Numbered from the stretch's first letter, positions 42,701 to 52,402 are shown. The stretch is DNA of 64,000 nt from Clostridiaceae bacterium (GCA_902362865.1 CABIYE010000001.1:1-64000); one strand, 5' to 3'. Notes: generated from the sequence alone by a model not told the origin. Made by a program: numbers and translations.

Positions 42701-43759
42701 ATGGGACTTACAGTGGACAGACTAAGTGTAAAACTGCAGAAGGAAGAAGTTCTCCATCAGGTGAGCCTGGACATCCGGGATGGAGAATTTATCTCTTTGC
42801 TTGGTGCTTCCGGGTGCGGAAAGACGACGCTGTTAAAGAGTATTGCAGGACTGCTTGAAATAGAATCCGGAGAAATCCGTATGGGCGGGCGAGACATCAG
42901 CCGTGTGGCGCCGGAGCGCAGAGGGACGGTGATTGTATTCCAGGATCTCCGTCTGTTCCCGCATATGACGGTGGAGAAAAATATTGCATTTGCTATGGAG
43001 GTTAAGAAGATTCCGAAAGCGGAGCGCAAAGAGACAGTGAGAAGGCTGCTGAACGAGGTACAGCTTCCGGGCTACGAGAATCGTCGGATAAAAGAGATGT
43101 CGGGGGGACAGATGCAGAGGGTGGCGCTTGCCAGAGCGCTGGCGGCGAACCCGAGGATTCTGCTTTTGGATGAGCCTTTTTCCGGGCTGGATGAGAGATT
43201 GAGGCTGGAGATGGGGGCATTGGTGAAGAAGCTCCACAATGAAAGGAAACTTACGACCATCCTGGTGACTCACGACAAGCGGGAAGCTCTTCAGATGTCT
43301 GACCGCATTGTACTGATGGATCAGGGGCATATCCTTCAATATGCGTCGCCGGAGGATATTTTTTATCATCCCGCGTCCAGGAAGGTTGCAGATTATTTTG
43401 GGAAAGCAAATTATATCAGCGGCCGCGTGGAGGAACACTGTTTTTCCTGTGAATTCTTTGAGATGGCGGCAGAAAAGGAAGACGGAGAGTATGAGGTAAT
43501 GCTCCGGCCTTTCGATATTCTGCCGGAGCCGGAAGGAAGCGGCTGCCTGGTGGAAGAGATTGTCTTTATGGGAGAAACGGTGCAGCTGATGTTAAAGACG
43601 CAGAAGGGCCGGATCTTCTGCCAGATGGTGAGCACAGAATTCAGAAGAATGCATATCTGTGAAGGGGATGAGATTGGAATCCGGATCAACGAAGCAGAGG
43701 CTGCGGGGAGACAGAATCTGTTTAAGAAGGAGACAGCAAATGAAGCATATTGTATATGA
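42701..43759 (+). CDS. ABC transporter ATP-binding protein, YnjD-like
   Basis: A 352-aa ATPase. Walker A is GASGCGKTT (~residues 34-42), the signature is MSGGQMQRVALARAL, Walker B is ILLLDEPFSGLD and the H-loop is VTHDKREAL. The last ~120 residues form a TOBE-like regulatory domain, so it is longer than E. coli YnjD. It powers the preceding permease pair. Its end overlaps the next gene by 20 bases. Confidence 0.94.
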   Translation: MGLTVDRLSVKLQKEEVLHQVSLDIRDGEFISLLGASGCGKTTLLKSIAGLLEIESGEIRMGGRDISRVAPERRGTVIVFQDLRLFPHMTVEKNIAFAMEVKKIPKAERKETVRRLLNEVQLPGYENRRIKEMSGGQMQRVALARALAANPRILLLDEPFSGLDERLRLEMGALVKKLHNERKLTTILVTHDKREALQMSDRIVLMDQGHILQYASPEDIFYHPASRKVADYFGKANYISGRVEEHCFSCEFFEMAAEKEDGEYEVMLRPFDILPEPEGSGCLVEEIVFMGETVQLMLKTQKGRIFCQMVSTEFRRMHICEGDEIGIRINEAEAAGRQNLFKKETANEAYCI

Positions 43760-44639
43760 TTGTGATAATACCTTTGGGGTGCCGCGATGTGACGTGGATG
43801 ACGGACTGGCGCTTCTGTATCTGCTGGGCTGTGAAGAAGCATGGGTACACGGAATTACAGCCGCTTACGGGAACAATAAAATAGATGTGGTCTATGAGAC
43901 TATCCGAAAGATGCTGCGGGAGATTGGGAGAGAAGACCTGACTCTGAAAAAAGGCGGAGCAGGAGCGGGAGATTATGAGAGTGAGGCGGCAGATTACCTG
44001 GTGGAGATGGCAGACAAATATCTGGGCGAACTGTCTATACTTGCCACAGGTTCCCTTACGAATCTGGGCGGAGCATATAAGAAGGATTCGCATTTTTTTG
44101 AAAAGGTAAAAGAGATTGTGCTGATGGGCGGCATTACAGAGACGCTGACATTTGAAAAGAAGACTATGAAAGAGCTTAATTTTTCCTGTGATCCGGAGGC
44201 TTCCTTCGCGGTGCTGCGGTATGGGAAAAATGTGTCGGTTGCCAGTGCCAACAACTGCATGAAAGTATTATTTACGAAAGAAGATTATAGACGGGAGCTT
44301 TATAGGACGGATAAGCAAATTGCAGTATATATCCGGGAAAATACAGACTATTGGTTTGGGTTTAATGAAGAGGATTACGGAATACAGGGGTTTTATAACT
44401 GGGATGTGACGGCAGCGGCATATCTGATGCATCCGGAGCTTTTTGAGGATAGAAAGAAAAGGTATGCGTTTTCTGTAAAAGATTTGGAGATAGGTTTTTT
44501 ACGGGAGGATGATAAAGGAGAGACCGTGTGCAACCTTCCGGTTATCCGTGACGGCGAGAAGTTTAAGCGGAATATTTACGATACATGGATGCGGGTGGAG
44601 ATGCCGGAGAGGAGGGAGAAGTTTTGCGGAAAGCATTGA
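43740..44639 (+). CDS. Divergent nucleoside hydrolase (IunH superfamily)
   Basis: A 299-aa protein of the Ca-dependent nucleoside hydrolase fold, which normally splits ribonucleosides into base and ribose. The metal motif is altered: canonical DxDxxxDD reads D7-x-D9 then DD at 20-21, a seven-residue insertion (DCDNTFGVPRCDVDDG). ATGSLTNLGGA is present. The usual catalytic HD near the C terminus reads NWDVTAAAYLMHPELF, with Trp in place of His. It may have a changed substrate, such as a nucleoside-like sugar. Start 43740 has RBS AAGGAG and overlaps the ATPase gene. Confidence 0.8.
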   Translation: MKHIVYDCDNTFGVPRCDVDDGLALLYLLGCEEAWVHGITAAYGNNKIDVVYETIRKMLREIGREDLTLKKGGAGAGDYESEAADYLVEMADKYLGELSILATGSLTNLGGAYKKDSHFFEKVKEIVLMGGITETLTFEKKTMKELNFSCDPEASFAVLRYGKNVSVASANNCMKVLFTKEDYRRELYRTDKQIAVYIRENTDYWFGFNEEDYGIQGFYNWDVTAAAYLMHPELFEDRKKRYAFSVKDLEIGFLREDDKGETVCNLPVIRDGEKFKRNIYDTWMRVEMPERREKFCGKH

Positions 44640-45304
44640 TTGTTTTCAGCCGGGTTCCGGTACCGGGAGCGACGAAGACCAGACTTCAGAAAAACTTTAC
44701 CGGAGAAGAGTGCGCCGAACTTCACCGGGCAATTCTGATGGATCTTAAGCCCCTTACAGACGGTGAAGACTGGGACAGCTTCGTGTATTATACCCCTGCC
44801 GGAGGCGAAGCGGTGATGCGGAAACTGCTGCCGGGGGCGGCAGGGTATGAACCACAGCCGGAGAAGGAATTCGGTGCCAGAATGAGCGGCTGTATCGGAC
44901 AAATATTAGAAAAGGGTTATGATGCCTGCGTGCTGGTTGGGACAGATATACCGGCGTTGGATACGAAGATTATCGGGCAGGCATTTGCAGTGATGGAAGA
45001 GAAGGATATGGTGATTGGCGCTACGGAGGATGCAGGATATTATTTGATTGGAATGAAAAAACTCCGGGATGAAGTATTCCGGGATCAGGCGTATGGTACG
45101 GGAAGCGTGTTCGCAGATACGCTGGAGAAGATCAAAGGCTGCGGCTGTACTTATGGAGTGCTTCCTGTGCTGCGGGATATCGACGAACCGGAAGATGTGT
45201 CTGCCTATCTGGAAATGTATGAGGCAGGCAGATTGGACAAGAAAATGCATACATGGGAATGTATTTTAAGGCTGAACGAAAAGTATCAGCTTCATAACGA
45301 TTAG
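44624..45304 (+). CDS. TIGR04282-type glycosyl/nucleotidyl transferase (DUF2064)
   Basis: A 226-aa protein of the family named transferase 1, rSAM/selenodomain-associated (also annotated as arsenosugar biosynthesis glycosyltransferase). Visible motifs: LIVFSRVPVPGATKTRL at the N terminus, the nucleotide-binding VLVGTDIPALD and TEDAGYYLIGM. A TTG start at 44624 fits RBS GGAGGGA (44611-44617); no ATG is well placed. It overlaps the nucleoside hydrolase by 16 bases. A partner TIGR04283 protein is encoded at 46272. Confidence 0.88.
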   Translation: MRKALIVFSRVPVPGATKTRLQKNFTGEECAELHRAILMDLKPLTDGEDWDSFVYYTPAGGEAVMRKLLPGAAGYEPQPEKEFGARMSGCIGQILEKGYDACVLVGTDIPALDTKIIGQAFAVMEEKDMVIGATEDAGYYLIGMKKLRDEVFRDQAYGTGSVFADTLEKIKGCGCTYGVLPVLRDIDEPEDVSAYLEMYEAGRLDKKMHTWECILRLNEKYQLHND

Positions 45305-45319
45305 GAGGAGGAAAGAAAG

Positions 45320-46267
45320 ATGAAGGACATGAAAAGAGTAAGAAGAGCAGGAGCGGCGCTGTTTCTGGCGCTGGCTATGGCGGCAGGAACCGTGGGATGC
45401 GGATCCAATGAGACGGCATCGGAGACGGACGCGGCGGATGATGGAGAAAGATTTCAAGGGGAATACATTATCACTGCCGATGAAGCAAAGGAGCTGGTAG
45501 GAGACGATAACGTGGTATTCGTAGATGCCAGAGGAAGCAAGCAGGCGATCCTCGGTACGATTGACGGGGCGATTGCTACCACATGGCAGGAGCTTTGTAC
45601 CTGCGAAGAAGGGAAGGCCGGAGATGAGAACTGGGGCAAAATCCCGGAGGCAGACGATCTGGCAGAACGTCTTGGTGAGCTGGGACTTTCAAAAGAGAAA
45701 GAAATTGTTTTTGTGGGAGAAACGAAAGATGGTTGGGGAGATGACGCAAGGCTTCTCTGGGAGCTGGCTGCGGCAGGCTATGAGAATGTGAAGATGATTG
45801 ACGGCGGTTATGCGGCTGCAAAAGCGGCTGGTGTGAAAACGCAGCATCTTGCGTCTAAACCGGAAAAGACAGAAGTGGAAATCGATGAGATTGATAATAC
45901 CCATGTAATGACGACGGAAGAACTGCAGGCAAATTACGATGATTATACGATCGTGGATGTCAGAACAGACGAAGAGTACGACGGCGCTGTTCTTTACGAC
46001 GAGGCACAGGGTGGCCATATGCCGGGAGCCATCCATGTAAGGTACACCGATATGTTCAAGGATGACGGCACTCTTAAGCCGAACGATGAGATCGTGGAGA
46101 TGTTTGAAGCGGCAGGAGTGGAAAAGGATGATAAGGTTGTGGCATACTGTACAGGCGGAATCCGTTCTGCGTATGTACAGCTTGTTCTTGAGATGTGCGG
46201 ATATGAGAACACCTGGAATTATGATCAGTCATACTGGCGCTGGTGTGTCGTAGGTGAGGTAGAGTAA
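45320..46267 (+). CDS. Rhodanese lipoprotein, YnjE-like
   Basis: A 315-aa exported lipoprotein (lipobox GTVGC) with two rhodanese domains. The N-terminal domain (~residues 50-165) has no active-site Cys. The C-terminal one (~190-315) has Cys in VAYCTGGIRSAYV. E. coli YnjE, at the end of the same kind of cluster, is a secreted multi-domain thiosulfate sulfurtransferase. It should transfer sulfane sulfur, or selenium, outside the membrane. RBS AGGAGGA. Confidence 0.9.
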   Translation: MKDMKRVRRAGAALFLALAMAAGTVGCGSNETASETDAADDGERFQGEYIITADEAKELVGDDNVVFVDARGSKQAILGTIDGAIATTWQELCTCEEGKAGDENWGKIPEADDLAERLGELGLSKEKEIVFVGETKDGWGDDARLLWELAAAGYENVKMIDGGYAAAKAAGVKTQHLASKPEKTEVEIDEIDNTHVMTTEELQANYDDYTIVDVRTDEEYDGAVLYDEAQGGHMPGAIHVRYTDMFKDDGTLKPNDEIVEMFEAAGVEKDDKVVAYCTGGIRSAYVQLVLEMCGYENTWNYDQSYWRWCVVGEVE

Positions 46268-46271
46268 ATAC

Positions 46272-46946
46272 ATGGTTTCAATCATTATTCCCATATTGAA
46301 TGAAGAAAAAGGAATCAGGCGGATTCAGGAGAATTTAAAAACCCTGGAAGGTGAATTTGAAGTGATTTTCAGCGATGGTGGAAGTACGGATCGGACTCTG
46401 GAGAGAATTGATCCGGACTTCCGTGTAGTCCATAGCCCCAGGGGAAGGGGAATTCAGATGAATACCGGAGCAAAAGAGGCGCAGGGGGACGTGCTGTTCT
46501 TTGTGCATAGTGATGTGCTTCTGAAAAAGGACGTCCTGCTTCAGATTCCTGATAAAATCAAGAGGGGAGAAGCGGCGGGCTGTCTTAAGATTGTCTTTGA
46601 TTCGTCCCATATCCTGATGCGGATCTGTGGGTTTATGTCTAATCTGCGGGTAAAGCTGCGCAGGATTGTTTTTGCTGACCAAGGTATCCTTATACAGAAG
46701 AAATTATTTGAAAAAATGGGTGGGATGCCGCAGATGCCTCTGATGGAGGATTATGAATTTTCCCTGCGGATGAAAAAGAAGAAAATCCCCATCATAAGGA
46801 TCGACAGCAGTATTCTGGTGTCTTCCCGGAGGTTCCAGAAATATGGTATGCTCTGGACTATGTGGCAGATGCAGAAATTCCAGCTGCGTTACCGGCTGGG
46901 AGGAGATGTGGAGAAGATTGCAAAAGAATATGAGAATATAAGATAG
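46272..46946 (+). CDS. TIGR04283-type family 2 transferase
   Basis: A 224-aa GT2-like protein of the family named transferase 2, rSAM/selenodomain-associated (arsenosugar biosynthesis glycosyltransferase in current annotation). Features: SIIIPILNEEKGI, FSDGGSTDRT, the RGRGIQMNTGAKEAQGD loop, FADQGILI and PLMEDYEFSLRM. The family normally co-occurs with TIGR04282, present two genes upstream. It lies 4 bases after the rhodanese gene. Confidence 0.9.
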   Translation: MVSIIIPILNEEKGIRRIQENLKTLEGEFEVIFSDGGSTDRTLERIDPDFRVVHSPRGRGIQMNTGAKEAQGDVLFFVHSDVLLKKDVLLQIPDKIKRGEAAGCLKIVFDSSHILMRICGFMSNLRVKLRRIVFADQGILIQKKLFEKMGGMPQMPLMEDYEFSLRMKKKKIPIIRIDSSILVSSRRFQKYGMLWTMWQMQKFQLRYRLGGDVEKIAKEYENIR

Positions 46947-46960
46947 GCGGGAGAAGAACA

Positions 46961-48289
46961 ATGGTTAGTGTATTGATGAGCACTTACAACAGAAAAGATT
47001 TGCTTCCTGAAGCGATAGAAAGTGTGTTGAATCAATCCTATACAGATTTTGAGTTTATCATTATAGACGACGGCTCGACGGATGGTTCTGAGAAAGTAAT
47101 CCGTTCCTACAAGGATGAAAGAATCCGGTATATCCGTATGCCGGATAATTATTATTACTGTTATTCTGCAAATTATGGGATACAAAAGTGTTCTGGAAAA
47201 TATGTTGCGATTATTAACAGTGACGATCAATGGAAGAAGGACAAGTTGGAAAAACAGGTTGCATTTATGGAATCCCATGCGGAATATGGAGCCTGTTTTA
47301 CGGAAGTAAGGCTAATTGACGACGGCGGGAATCCGGCAGAGGAAGCTTTCTGTATCAGGCTGGATTCTCAGGAAGCGTATCTGCGGTACTTTTTCAGGCA
47401 CAAGAATATGTTGTGCCATCCATCGGCATTGCTCCGCAGGACAATCCTTGATAAGGTAGGAGGCTTTAACCTGATGTATGGCCAGCTCGCGGATTTTGAC
47501 CTGTGGATACGGATTGTGACAGAAACACCTATCTATGTGCTGCCGGAGAAGCTGACTCTTTTCAGATGGCATGAAGACGGGCAGGGACAGGTGAGCAGCG
47601 TTACCAGAGAGCATGTGGCGCAGAATTATAATGAGCAGCTTTTTGTCAGAAGAGATCTGGTTGAGCGGCTATCGGACGAACAGTTTTTGCGGACATTCCG
47701 GGAAGATTTCCGGAACCCTCTGTCCGCATCCCATGAAGAGCTGGAATTTGAAAAGGCATTTCTGATGATTGATTATTCCGGGGAAGCGGCGAGTATGAAG
47801 CTGATGGGGATGCAGAAGCTGGATCTGCTGCTCAGAAAGCCCGGTGCGGCTGATTTGCTGCGGGAGCATTTCCAGATGAAATTGCAGGATGTTTACCGGA
47901 TGAACCAGGAGTGGATGTATTTGGCGCCGGATGTGCTGAGCAAGCTGGGTGAGCTTAAGATTGTGAATGCGGATCTGGAAAATCACCGGAAAGTGCTGGC
48001 CCAGGAGAGGGGGCGGCTGACAGAAGCCCAAAGTCTGGCTGAAAGACTGGAGCAGGAGAAAGAAATTTTATATCAGAAAAGAGAGAAACTTTTGCAGGAA
48101 AAGGAACTGCTGGTTCAGATAAATGCACAGCAGGAAAAGAAGCTTCAACGGGCAAATGAGAAGATAGCGGATCTGGAGGCGCGTGCAGCGAAGGCAGAGG
48201 CGGAAATCAGAGTCTATGCGGATTCTACAAGCTGGAGAATTACAGCACCTTTCCGGAAGATTATGGAGAAGGTAAAAAGAAATGGATAG
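46961..48289 (+). CDS. Family 2 glycosyltransferase with coiled-coil tail
   Basis: A 442-aa protein. Residues 1-~240 are a GT-A glycosyltransferase domain: VLMSTYNRKDLLPEAIESVL, IIDDGSTDGS, the DxD-like INSDDQW and a WHEDGQ end motif. Residues ~330-430 are a strong coiled coil, ending in the common GT tail pattern STSWRITAPFRKI. Substrate unknown. RBS GGGAGAAG. The next gene overlaps it by 8 bases. Confidence 0.87.
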   Translation: MVSVLMSTYNRKDLLPEAIESVLNQSYTDFEFIIIDDGSTDGSEKVIRSYKDERIRYIRMPDNYYYCYSANYGIQKCSGKYVAIINSDDQWKKDKLEKQVAFMESHAEYGACFTEVRLIDDGGNPAEEAFCIRLDSQEAYLRYFFRHKNMLCHPSALLRRTILDKVGGFNLMYGQLADFDLWIRIVTETPIYVLPEKLTLFRWHEDGQGQVSSVTREHVAQNYNEQLFVRRDLVERLSDEQFLRTFREDFRNPLSASHEELEFEKAFLMIDYSGEAASMKLMGMQKLDLLLRKPGAADLLREHFQMKLQDVYRMNQEWMYLAPDVLSKLGELKIVNADLENHRKVLAQERGRLTEAQSLAERLEQEKEILYQKREKLLQEKELLVQINAQQEKKLQRANEKIADLEARAAKAEAEIRVYADSTSWRITAPFRKIMEKVKRNG

Positions 48290-49328
48290 GATTGAAGGAT
48301 TAAGAGAATATATAAAGATGCCGGAATACCGGGAAGCGCTGGGGATTCCGGCGGGCGCAGGAGAGTTGTATCAGCCGCTTGCACAGGGAGAATATAATAT
48401 TAATTATTGGTTTGTGCATCCGGTGACGGCAAAGAAGCTGGTGCTCCGGGTGAATACAGGAAGCCAGATGCACCTTGACCGTCAAATTGAATATGAACAT
48501 AATGCCCTGAAAATCCTGGAGCCATCCGGGAGGACACCGAAGCCCCTTTATGTGGATGGCAGCAGGAAACACCTGAATTATGGCGTTATGGTGATGGAAT
48601 ATCTGGAAGGCCATGCCCTTGATTACCGAAAGGATCTGACATTGGCGGCACATTGCCTTGCGGACATCCACAGTACGCCGGTTCCGGATACGTACATTGG
48701 GTCGGGTGAAAGAATTTCGGGGACAAAAGAGAGCGGTCTTTTGCAGCCGGAGAATCCGCTGCAGGCGATTCTTGACGAGTGCAGGGAGATGGTTCAGACT
48801 TATTATCAGTCGGATCTGGGAGAAATTCAGAAAAAGAAACAGATAGAAAGACTGCTTCTCGCAGGGCAGAAAAGGGTGGATGCAGTGGGAGATTATACGG
48901 GATACCGCTGCTGTATCAATACGGAGTTAAACTCCGGCAATTTTCTCATTAATGGAGCGGGGAAGCCGAATTATCTGGTGGACTGGGAGAAGCCGCTGTA
49001 CGGCGATCCGGTTCAGGATCTGGGGCATTTTCTGGCACCTACCACTACATTCTGGAAGACAGATGTCATCTTAAGCGAAGAAGAAATGTCAGATTTCGTT
49101 ATGCAGTATAAAAAGGCGGCGGACGGCAGGTTTGATGTGGCGGGAATCGAAGAACGTCTGCGTCTGTTCGTGCCAATTACCTGTCTGCGTGGAATAACCT
49201 GGTGTGCCATGGCGTGGGTACAGTACCAGGAACCGGGGAGATTAATCCGAAATGAAGAAACCTTCCGGAAAATGGAAGATTATTTAAGCCGGGAATTTCT
49301 GGATATGATAGAAACAAGGTACTATTAA
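48282..49328 (+). CDS. APH/choline-kinase-like phosphotransferase with altered active site
   Basis: A 348-aa protein of the aminoglycoside phosphotransferase fold. The N-lobe ATP-binding Lys candidate is in KKLVLRVNTG. The metal-binding DxG/DFD-equivalent is LVDWEKPLYGD. The catalytic loop, normally HxDxxxxN, reads NTELNSGN: the catalytic Asp is replaced by Glu and the His by Asn. Activity may be changed or lost. It ends the cluster. It could phosphorylate the sugar or product handled by the preceding transferases, but this is inference. Confidence 0.82.
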   Translation: MDRIEGLREYIKMPEYREALGIPAGAGELYQPLAQGEYNINYWFVHPVTAKKLVLRVNTGSQMHLDRQIEYEHNALKILEPSGRTPKPLYVDGSRKHLNYGVMVMEYLEGHALDYRKDLTLAAHCLADIHSTPVPDTYIGSGERISGTKESGLLQPENPLQAILDECREMVQTYYQSDLGEIQKKKQIERLLLAGQKRVDAVGDYTGYRCCINTELNSGNFLINGAGKPNYLVDWEKPLYGDPVQDLGHFLAPTTTFWKTDVILSEEEMSDFVMQYKKAADGRFDVAGIEERLRLFVPITCLRGITWCAMAWVQYQEPGRLIRNEETFRKMEDYLSREFLDMIETRYY

Positions 49329-49376
49329 TTTCTTTTGAATAGTGCCTTAAGACTTTCTGAAAATTCTCGAAACTCC

Positions 49377-49405
49377 TTGACAAATCAGGAGTCGATGGCT
49401 ATCAT
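49377..49405 (+). promoter_or_regulatory. Promoter of the valS T-box leader
   Basis: TTGACA (49377-49382), 17-base spacer, TATCAT (49400-49405). It lies ~50 bases after the APH-like gene and gives a leader of ~320 bases. Confidence 0.82.
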
Positions 49406-49411
49406 ATTCAA

Positions 49412-49697
49412 TGTGCAAAGGCGTTGAAGAAGAGGAGTACGCATAGATTCGTCCTGAAAGAGAGAACTGCTCGAGGGCTGAAAGGCGGTTTCGGGAAAGA
49501 GGTGCGGAAGGTAGCTTTGGAGCCGGATGGCTGAACCTGAACAGACGGATCGTAGACAGAATCCCGGAGGCAAGGTCATCCCGTAGTCGTTCACGTTACA
49601 GAACAAGATGAGATATGTAGAAGATTTTCTTTCTATATATAAATAAAGGTGGTACCGCGATATAGTCGCCCTTTAGTTTTTAAAGGGCGATTTTTTT
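49412..49697 (+). promoter_or_regulatory. T-box leader of valS
   Basis: The antiterminator bulge AGGTGGTACCGCG (49647-49659) is the T-box hallmark. It is followed by a terminator hairpin: TCGCCCTTTA (49666-49675) with TAAAGGGCGA (49681-49690) and seven T. Upstream are the Stem I-type elements GAAGAAGAGGAGTA and AGAGAG. A candidate specifier codon GTC (Val, 49451-49453) lies just before AGAGAG. Uncharged tRNA-Val should pair with the specifier and bulge and allow read-through into valS. The element start is set at the predicted transcription start. Confidence 0.92.
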
Positions 49698-49734
49698 AAA
49701 ATGTGAAGAAAATATACAGATAGAGGAGAGAGTT

Positions 49735-52395
49735 ATGAGCCAGAATATGGAAACCACTTACAATCCGAAAGCGATTGAACCGAAGCTTTATGAAAAATGG
49801 TGTAAGAATAAGTATTTTCATGCGGAAGTAGACAGAGACAGGAAGCCATTTACTATTGTGATGCCGCCGCCGAATATTACCGGTAAGCTCCATATGGGGC
49901 ATGCGCTGGACAATACATTGCAGGATATTCTAATCCGTTACAAAAGGATGCAGGGATACAATGCCCTTTGGGTTCCGGGGACTGACCATGCGGCAATTTC
50001 TACAGAGGTCAAGGTTACGAACCAGTTAAAAGAAGAAGGGATTGACAAGAAAGAGATCGGCAGGGAGAAATTCCTTGAGAGAACCTGGCAGTGGAAGGAA
50101 GAGTACGGCGGAACCATTAAATCTCAGCTTAAGAAGCTGGGAATATCCTGTGACTGGGACAGAGAGCGTTTCACCATGGACGAGGGATGCTCAAAAGCAG
50201 TAGAAGAAGTATTCATTAAATTGTACGAAGAAGGATATATTTACAAGGGTTCCAGAATCATCAACTGGTGTCCGGTATGTAAGACGTCTCTCTCTGACGC
50301 GGAAGTTGAACATGAAGAACAGGACGGATATTTCTGGCATATTAAGTACCCGATTGTTGGGACGGATGATTATCTGGAGATCGCGACGACCCGTCCGGAA
50401 ACCATGCTTGGAGATACGGCAATCGCCGTACACCCGGATGACGAGAGATATAAAGCGATTGTAGGAAAGACCTGTAAGCTGCCGCTGACAGACAGGGAGA
50501 TTCCGATTGTCGCAGATTACTATGTAGACAAGGAATTTGGAACCGGAGCGGTTAAGATTACACCGGCGCACGATCCCAATGACTTTGAGGTAGGAAAGCG
50601 GCATAATCTTCCTGAAATCAATATTATGAATGATGATGCGACGATTAACGCACAGTATGGCGGTAAATATGCGGGAATGGACCGCTATGAGGCAAGAGAG
50701 GCCATGGTGAAAGATCTAAAGGAGCAGGGATATCTGGTAAAGGTAGTTCCCCATTCCCACAATGTGGGTACACATGACCGCTGCCACACGACAGTTGAAC
50801 CGCTGGTTAAGCAGCAGTGGTTTGTGAAGATGGAAGAGCTTGCGAAGCCTGCAATCAATGCCATTAAGACGGGAGAGCTGAAATTTGTCCCGGAGCGTTT
50901 TGACAAGATTTATCTTCATTGGTTAGAGAATATCCGCGACTGGTGTATTTCCAGGCAGATCTGGTGGGGACACAGGATTCCGGCGTACTATTGTGATGCG
51001 TGCGGCGAGGTAGTTGTGGCAAGACAGATGCCGGAGGTATGTCCGAAGTGCGGCTGTAAACATTTTACACAGGATGAGGATACTCTGGATACATGGTTCA
51101 GTTCAGCACTGTGGCCGTTCTCTACACTGGGATGGCCGGAGAAGACGGAAGATTTGGATTATTTCTATCCGACGGATGTGCTGGTAACCGGATATGATAT
51201 TATTTTCTTCTGGGTAATCCGTATGGTATTCTCCGGATATGCCCATACAGGAAAATCACCGTTCCATACCGTATTTATCCATGGACTGGTGAGAGATTCT
51301 CAGGGACGCAAGATGAGCAAGTCTCTTGGAAATGGAATCGATCCGCTGGAGATTATTGACAAATACGGCGCAGACGCCCTGCGTATGACGCTGGTAACAG
51401 GAAACGCGCCGGGAAATGACATGCGGTTTTATAATGAACGAGTTGAGGCAAGCCGGAATTTTGCTAATAAGGTATGGAATGCTTCCCGCTTCATTATGAT
51501 GAATATAGAAGGCAGGGAAATCACAGAGCCGAAGGATGTAAACGCTCGTCCGGGGGATTGCTGGATCATGTCCAGATGCAACAATCTGGTGAAAGACGTA
51601 ACGGAGAACATGGACAAGTTTGAACTTGGAATTGCGCTTCAGAAGGTATATGACTTTATTTGGGATGAATTCTGTGACTGGTATATTGAGCTGGCGAAGT
51701 ACCGTATCTATCACGCTGAGGAAGACGCAGAGGCGGCGAATGATGCTATGTGGACGTTGCGGGAAGTTCTGAAAAAGGCGCTGAAGCTTTTGCATCCTTT
51801 CATGCCGTTTGTGTCCGAGGAGATTTACAGTAACCTTTGTCCGGAAGAAGCGTCGCTTATGATGTCGGAATGGCCGGTATATGATGAGAGCTGGAGCTTT
51901 CCGGAGGCAGAAAATATTGCGGAGCATTTCAAGGCAATTGTAAAGGGCGTCCGCAATGTCCGCGCAGAGATGAATGTGCCGAATTCCAGAAAGGCAAAGG
52001 TCTACGTGGTATGTGAAGACCAGACACTGTGTGCTGGATTTGAAGCTTTAAAGCAGTCTGCGATTATGATGGCTGCGGCAAATGACTTCTTAATCCAGCA
52101 GGATAAGACAGGAATTGCTGATGATGCGGTGTCTGTTGTAGTTCCGGATGCTACGGTATATGTACCGTTAGAGGAACTGATTGATTTTGAGCAGGAAATG
52201 GAACGGCTTCGTAAAGAAGAGAGCAGGCTTACAAAGGAAATTGCCCGTTCCAATGGAATGCTGAATAATGAGAAGTTTGTAAGCAAAGCACCGGCGGCTA
52301 AGGTGCAGGAAGAAAAAGATAAACTGGAGAAATACCAGCAGATGATGGATCAGGTTAAAGAGAGGCTTGAGGGATTAAAAGCAAAGATGTCATAG
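49735..52395 (+). CDS. valS: Valine--tRNA ligase
   Basis: An 886-aa class Ia synthetase. HIGH is HMGH (53-56) in [22 protein letters not shown] is at about 526-530 ([11 protein letters not shown]). The CP1 editing domain has [17 protein letters not shown]. The C-terminal ~65 residues are the coiled-coil tRNA-binding arm ([13 protein letters not shown]...). A CPxC...CPKCG zinc pair also appears near residue 420-440. Controlled by the T-box leader. Confidence 0.98.
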   Translation: MSQNMETTYNPKAIEPKLYEKWCKNKYFHAEVDRDRKPFTIVMPPPNITGKLHMGHALDNTLQDILIRYKRMQGYNALWVPGTDHAAISTEVKVTNQLKEEGIDKKEIGREKFLERTWQWKEEYGGTIKSQLKKLGISCDWDRERFTMDEGCSKAVEEVFIKLYEEGYIYKGSRIINWCPVCKTSLSDAEVEHEEQDGYFWHIKYPIVGTDDYLEIATTRPETMLGDTAIAVHPDDERYKAIVGKTCKLPLTDREIPIVADYYVDKEFGTGAVKITPAHDPNDFEVGKRHNLPEINIMNDDATINAQYGGKYAGMDRYEAREAMVKDLKEQGYLVKVVPHSHNVGTHDRCHTTVEPLVKQQWFVKMEELAKPAINAIKTGELKFVPERFDKIYLHWLENIRDWCISRQIWWGHRIPAYYCDACGEVVVARQMPEVCPKCGCKHFTQDEDTLDTWFSSALWPFSTLGWPEKTEDLDYFYPTDVLVTGYDIIFFWVIRMVFSGYAHTGKSPFHTVFIHGLVRDSQGRKMSKSLGNGIDPLEIIDKYGADALRMTLVTGNAPGNDMRFYNERVEASRNFANKVWNASRFIMMNIEGREITEPKDVNARPGDCWIMSRCNNLVKDVTENMDKFELGIALQKVYDFIWDEFCDWYIELAKYRIYHAEEDAEAANDAMWTLREVLKKALKLLHPFMPFVSEEIYSNLCPEEASLMMSEWPVYDESWSFPEAENIAEHFKAIVKGVRNVRAEMNVPNSRKAKVYVVCEDQTLCAGFEALKQSAIMMAAANDFLIQQDKTGIADDAVSVVVPDATVYVPLEELIDFEQEMERLRKEESRLTKEIARSNGMLNNEKFVSKAPAAKVQEEKDKLEKYQQMMDQVKERLEGLKAKMS

Positions 52396-52402
52396 AAAAC
52401 AC

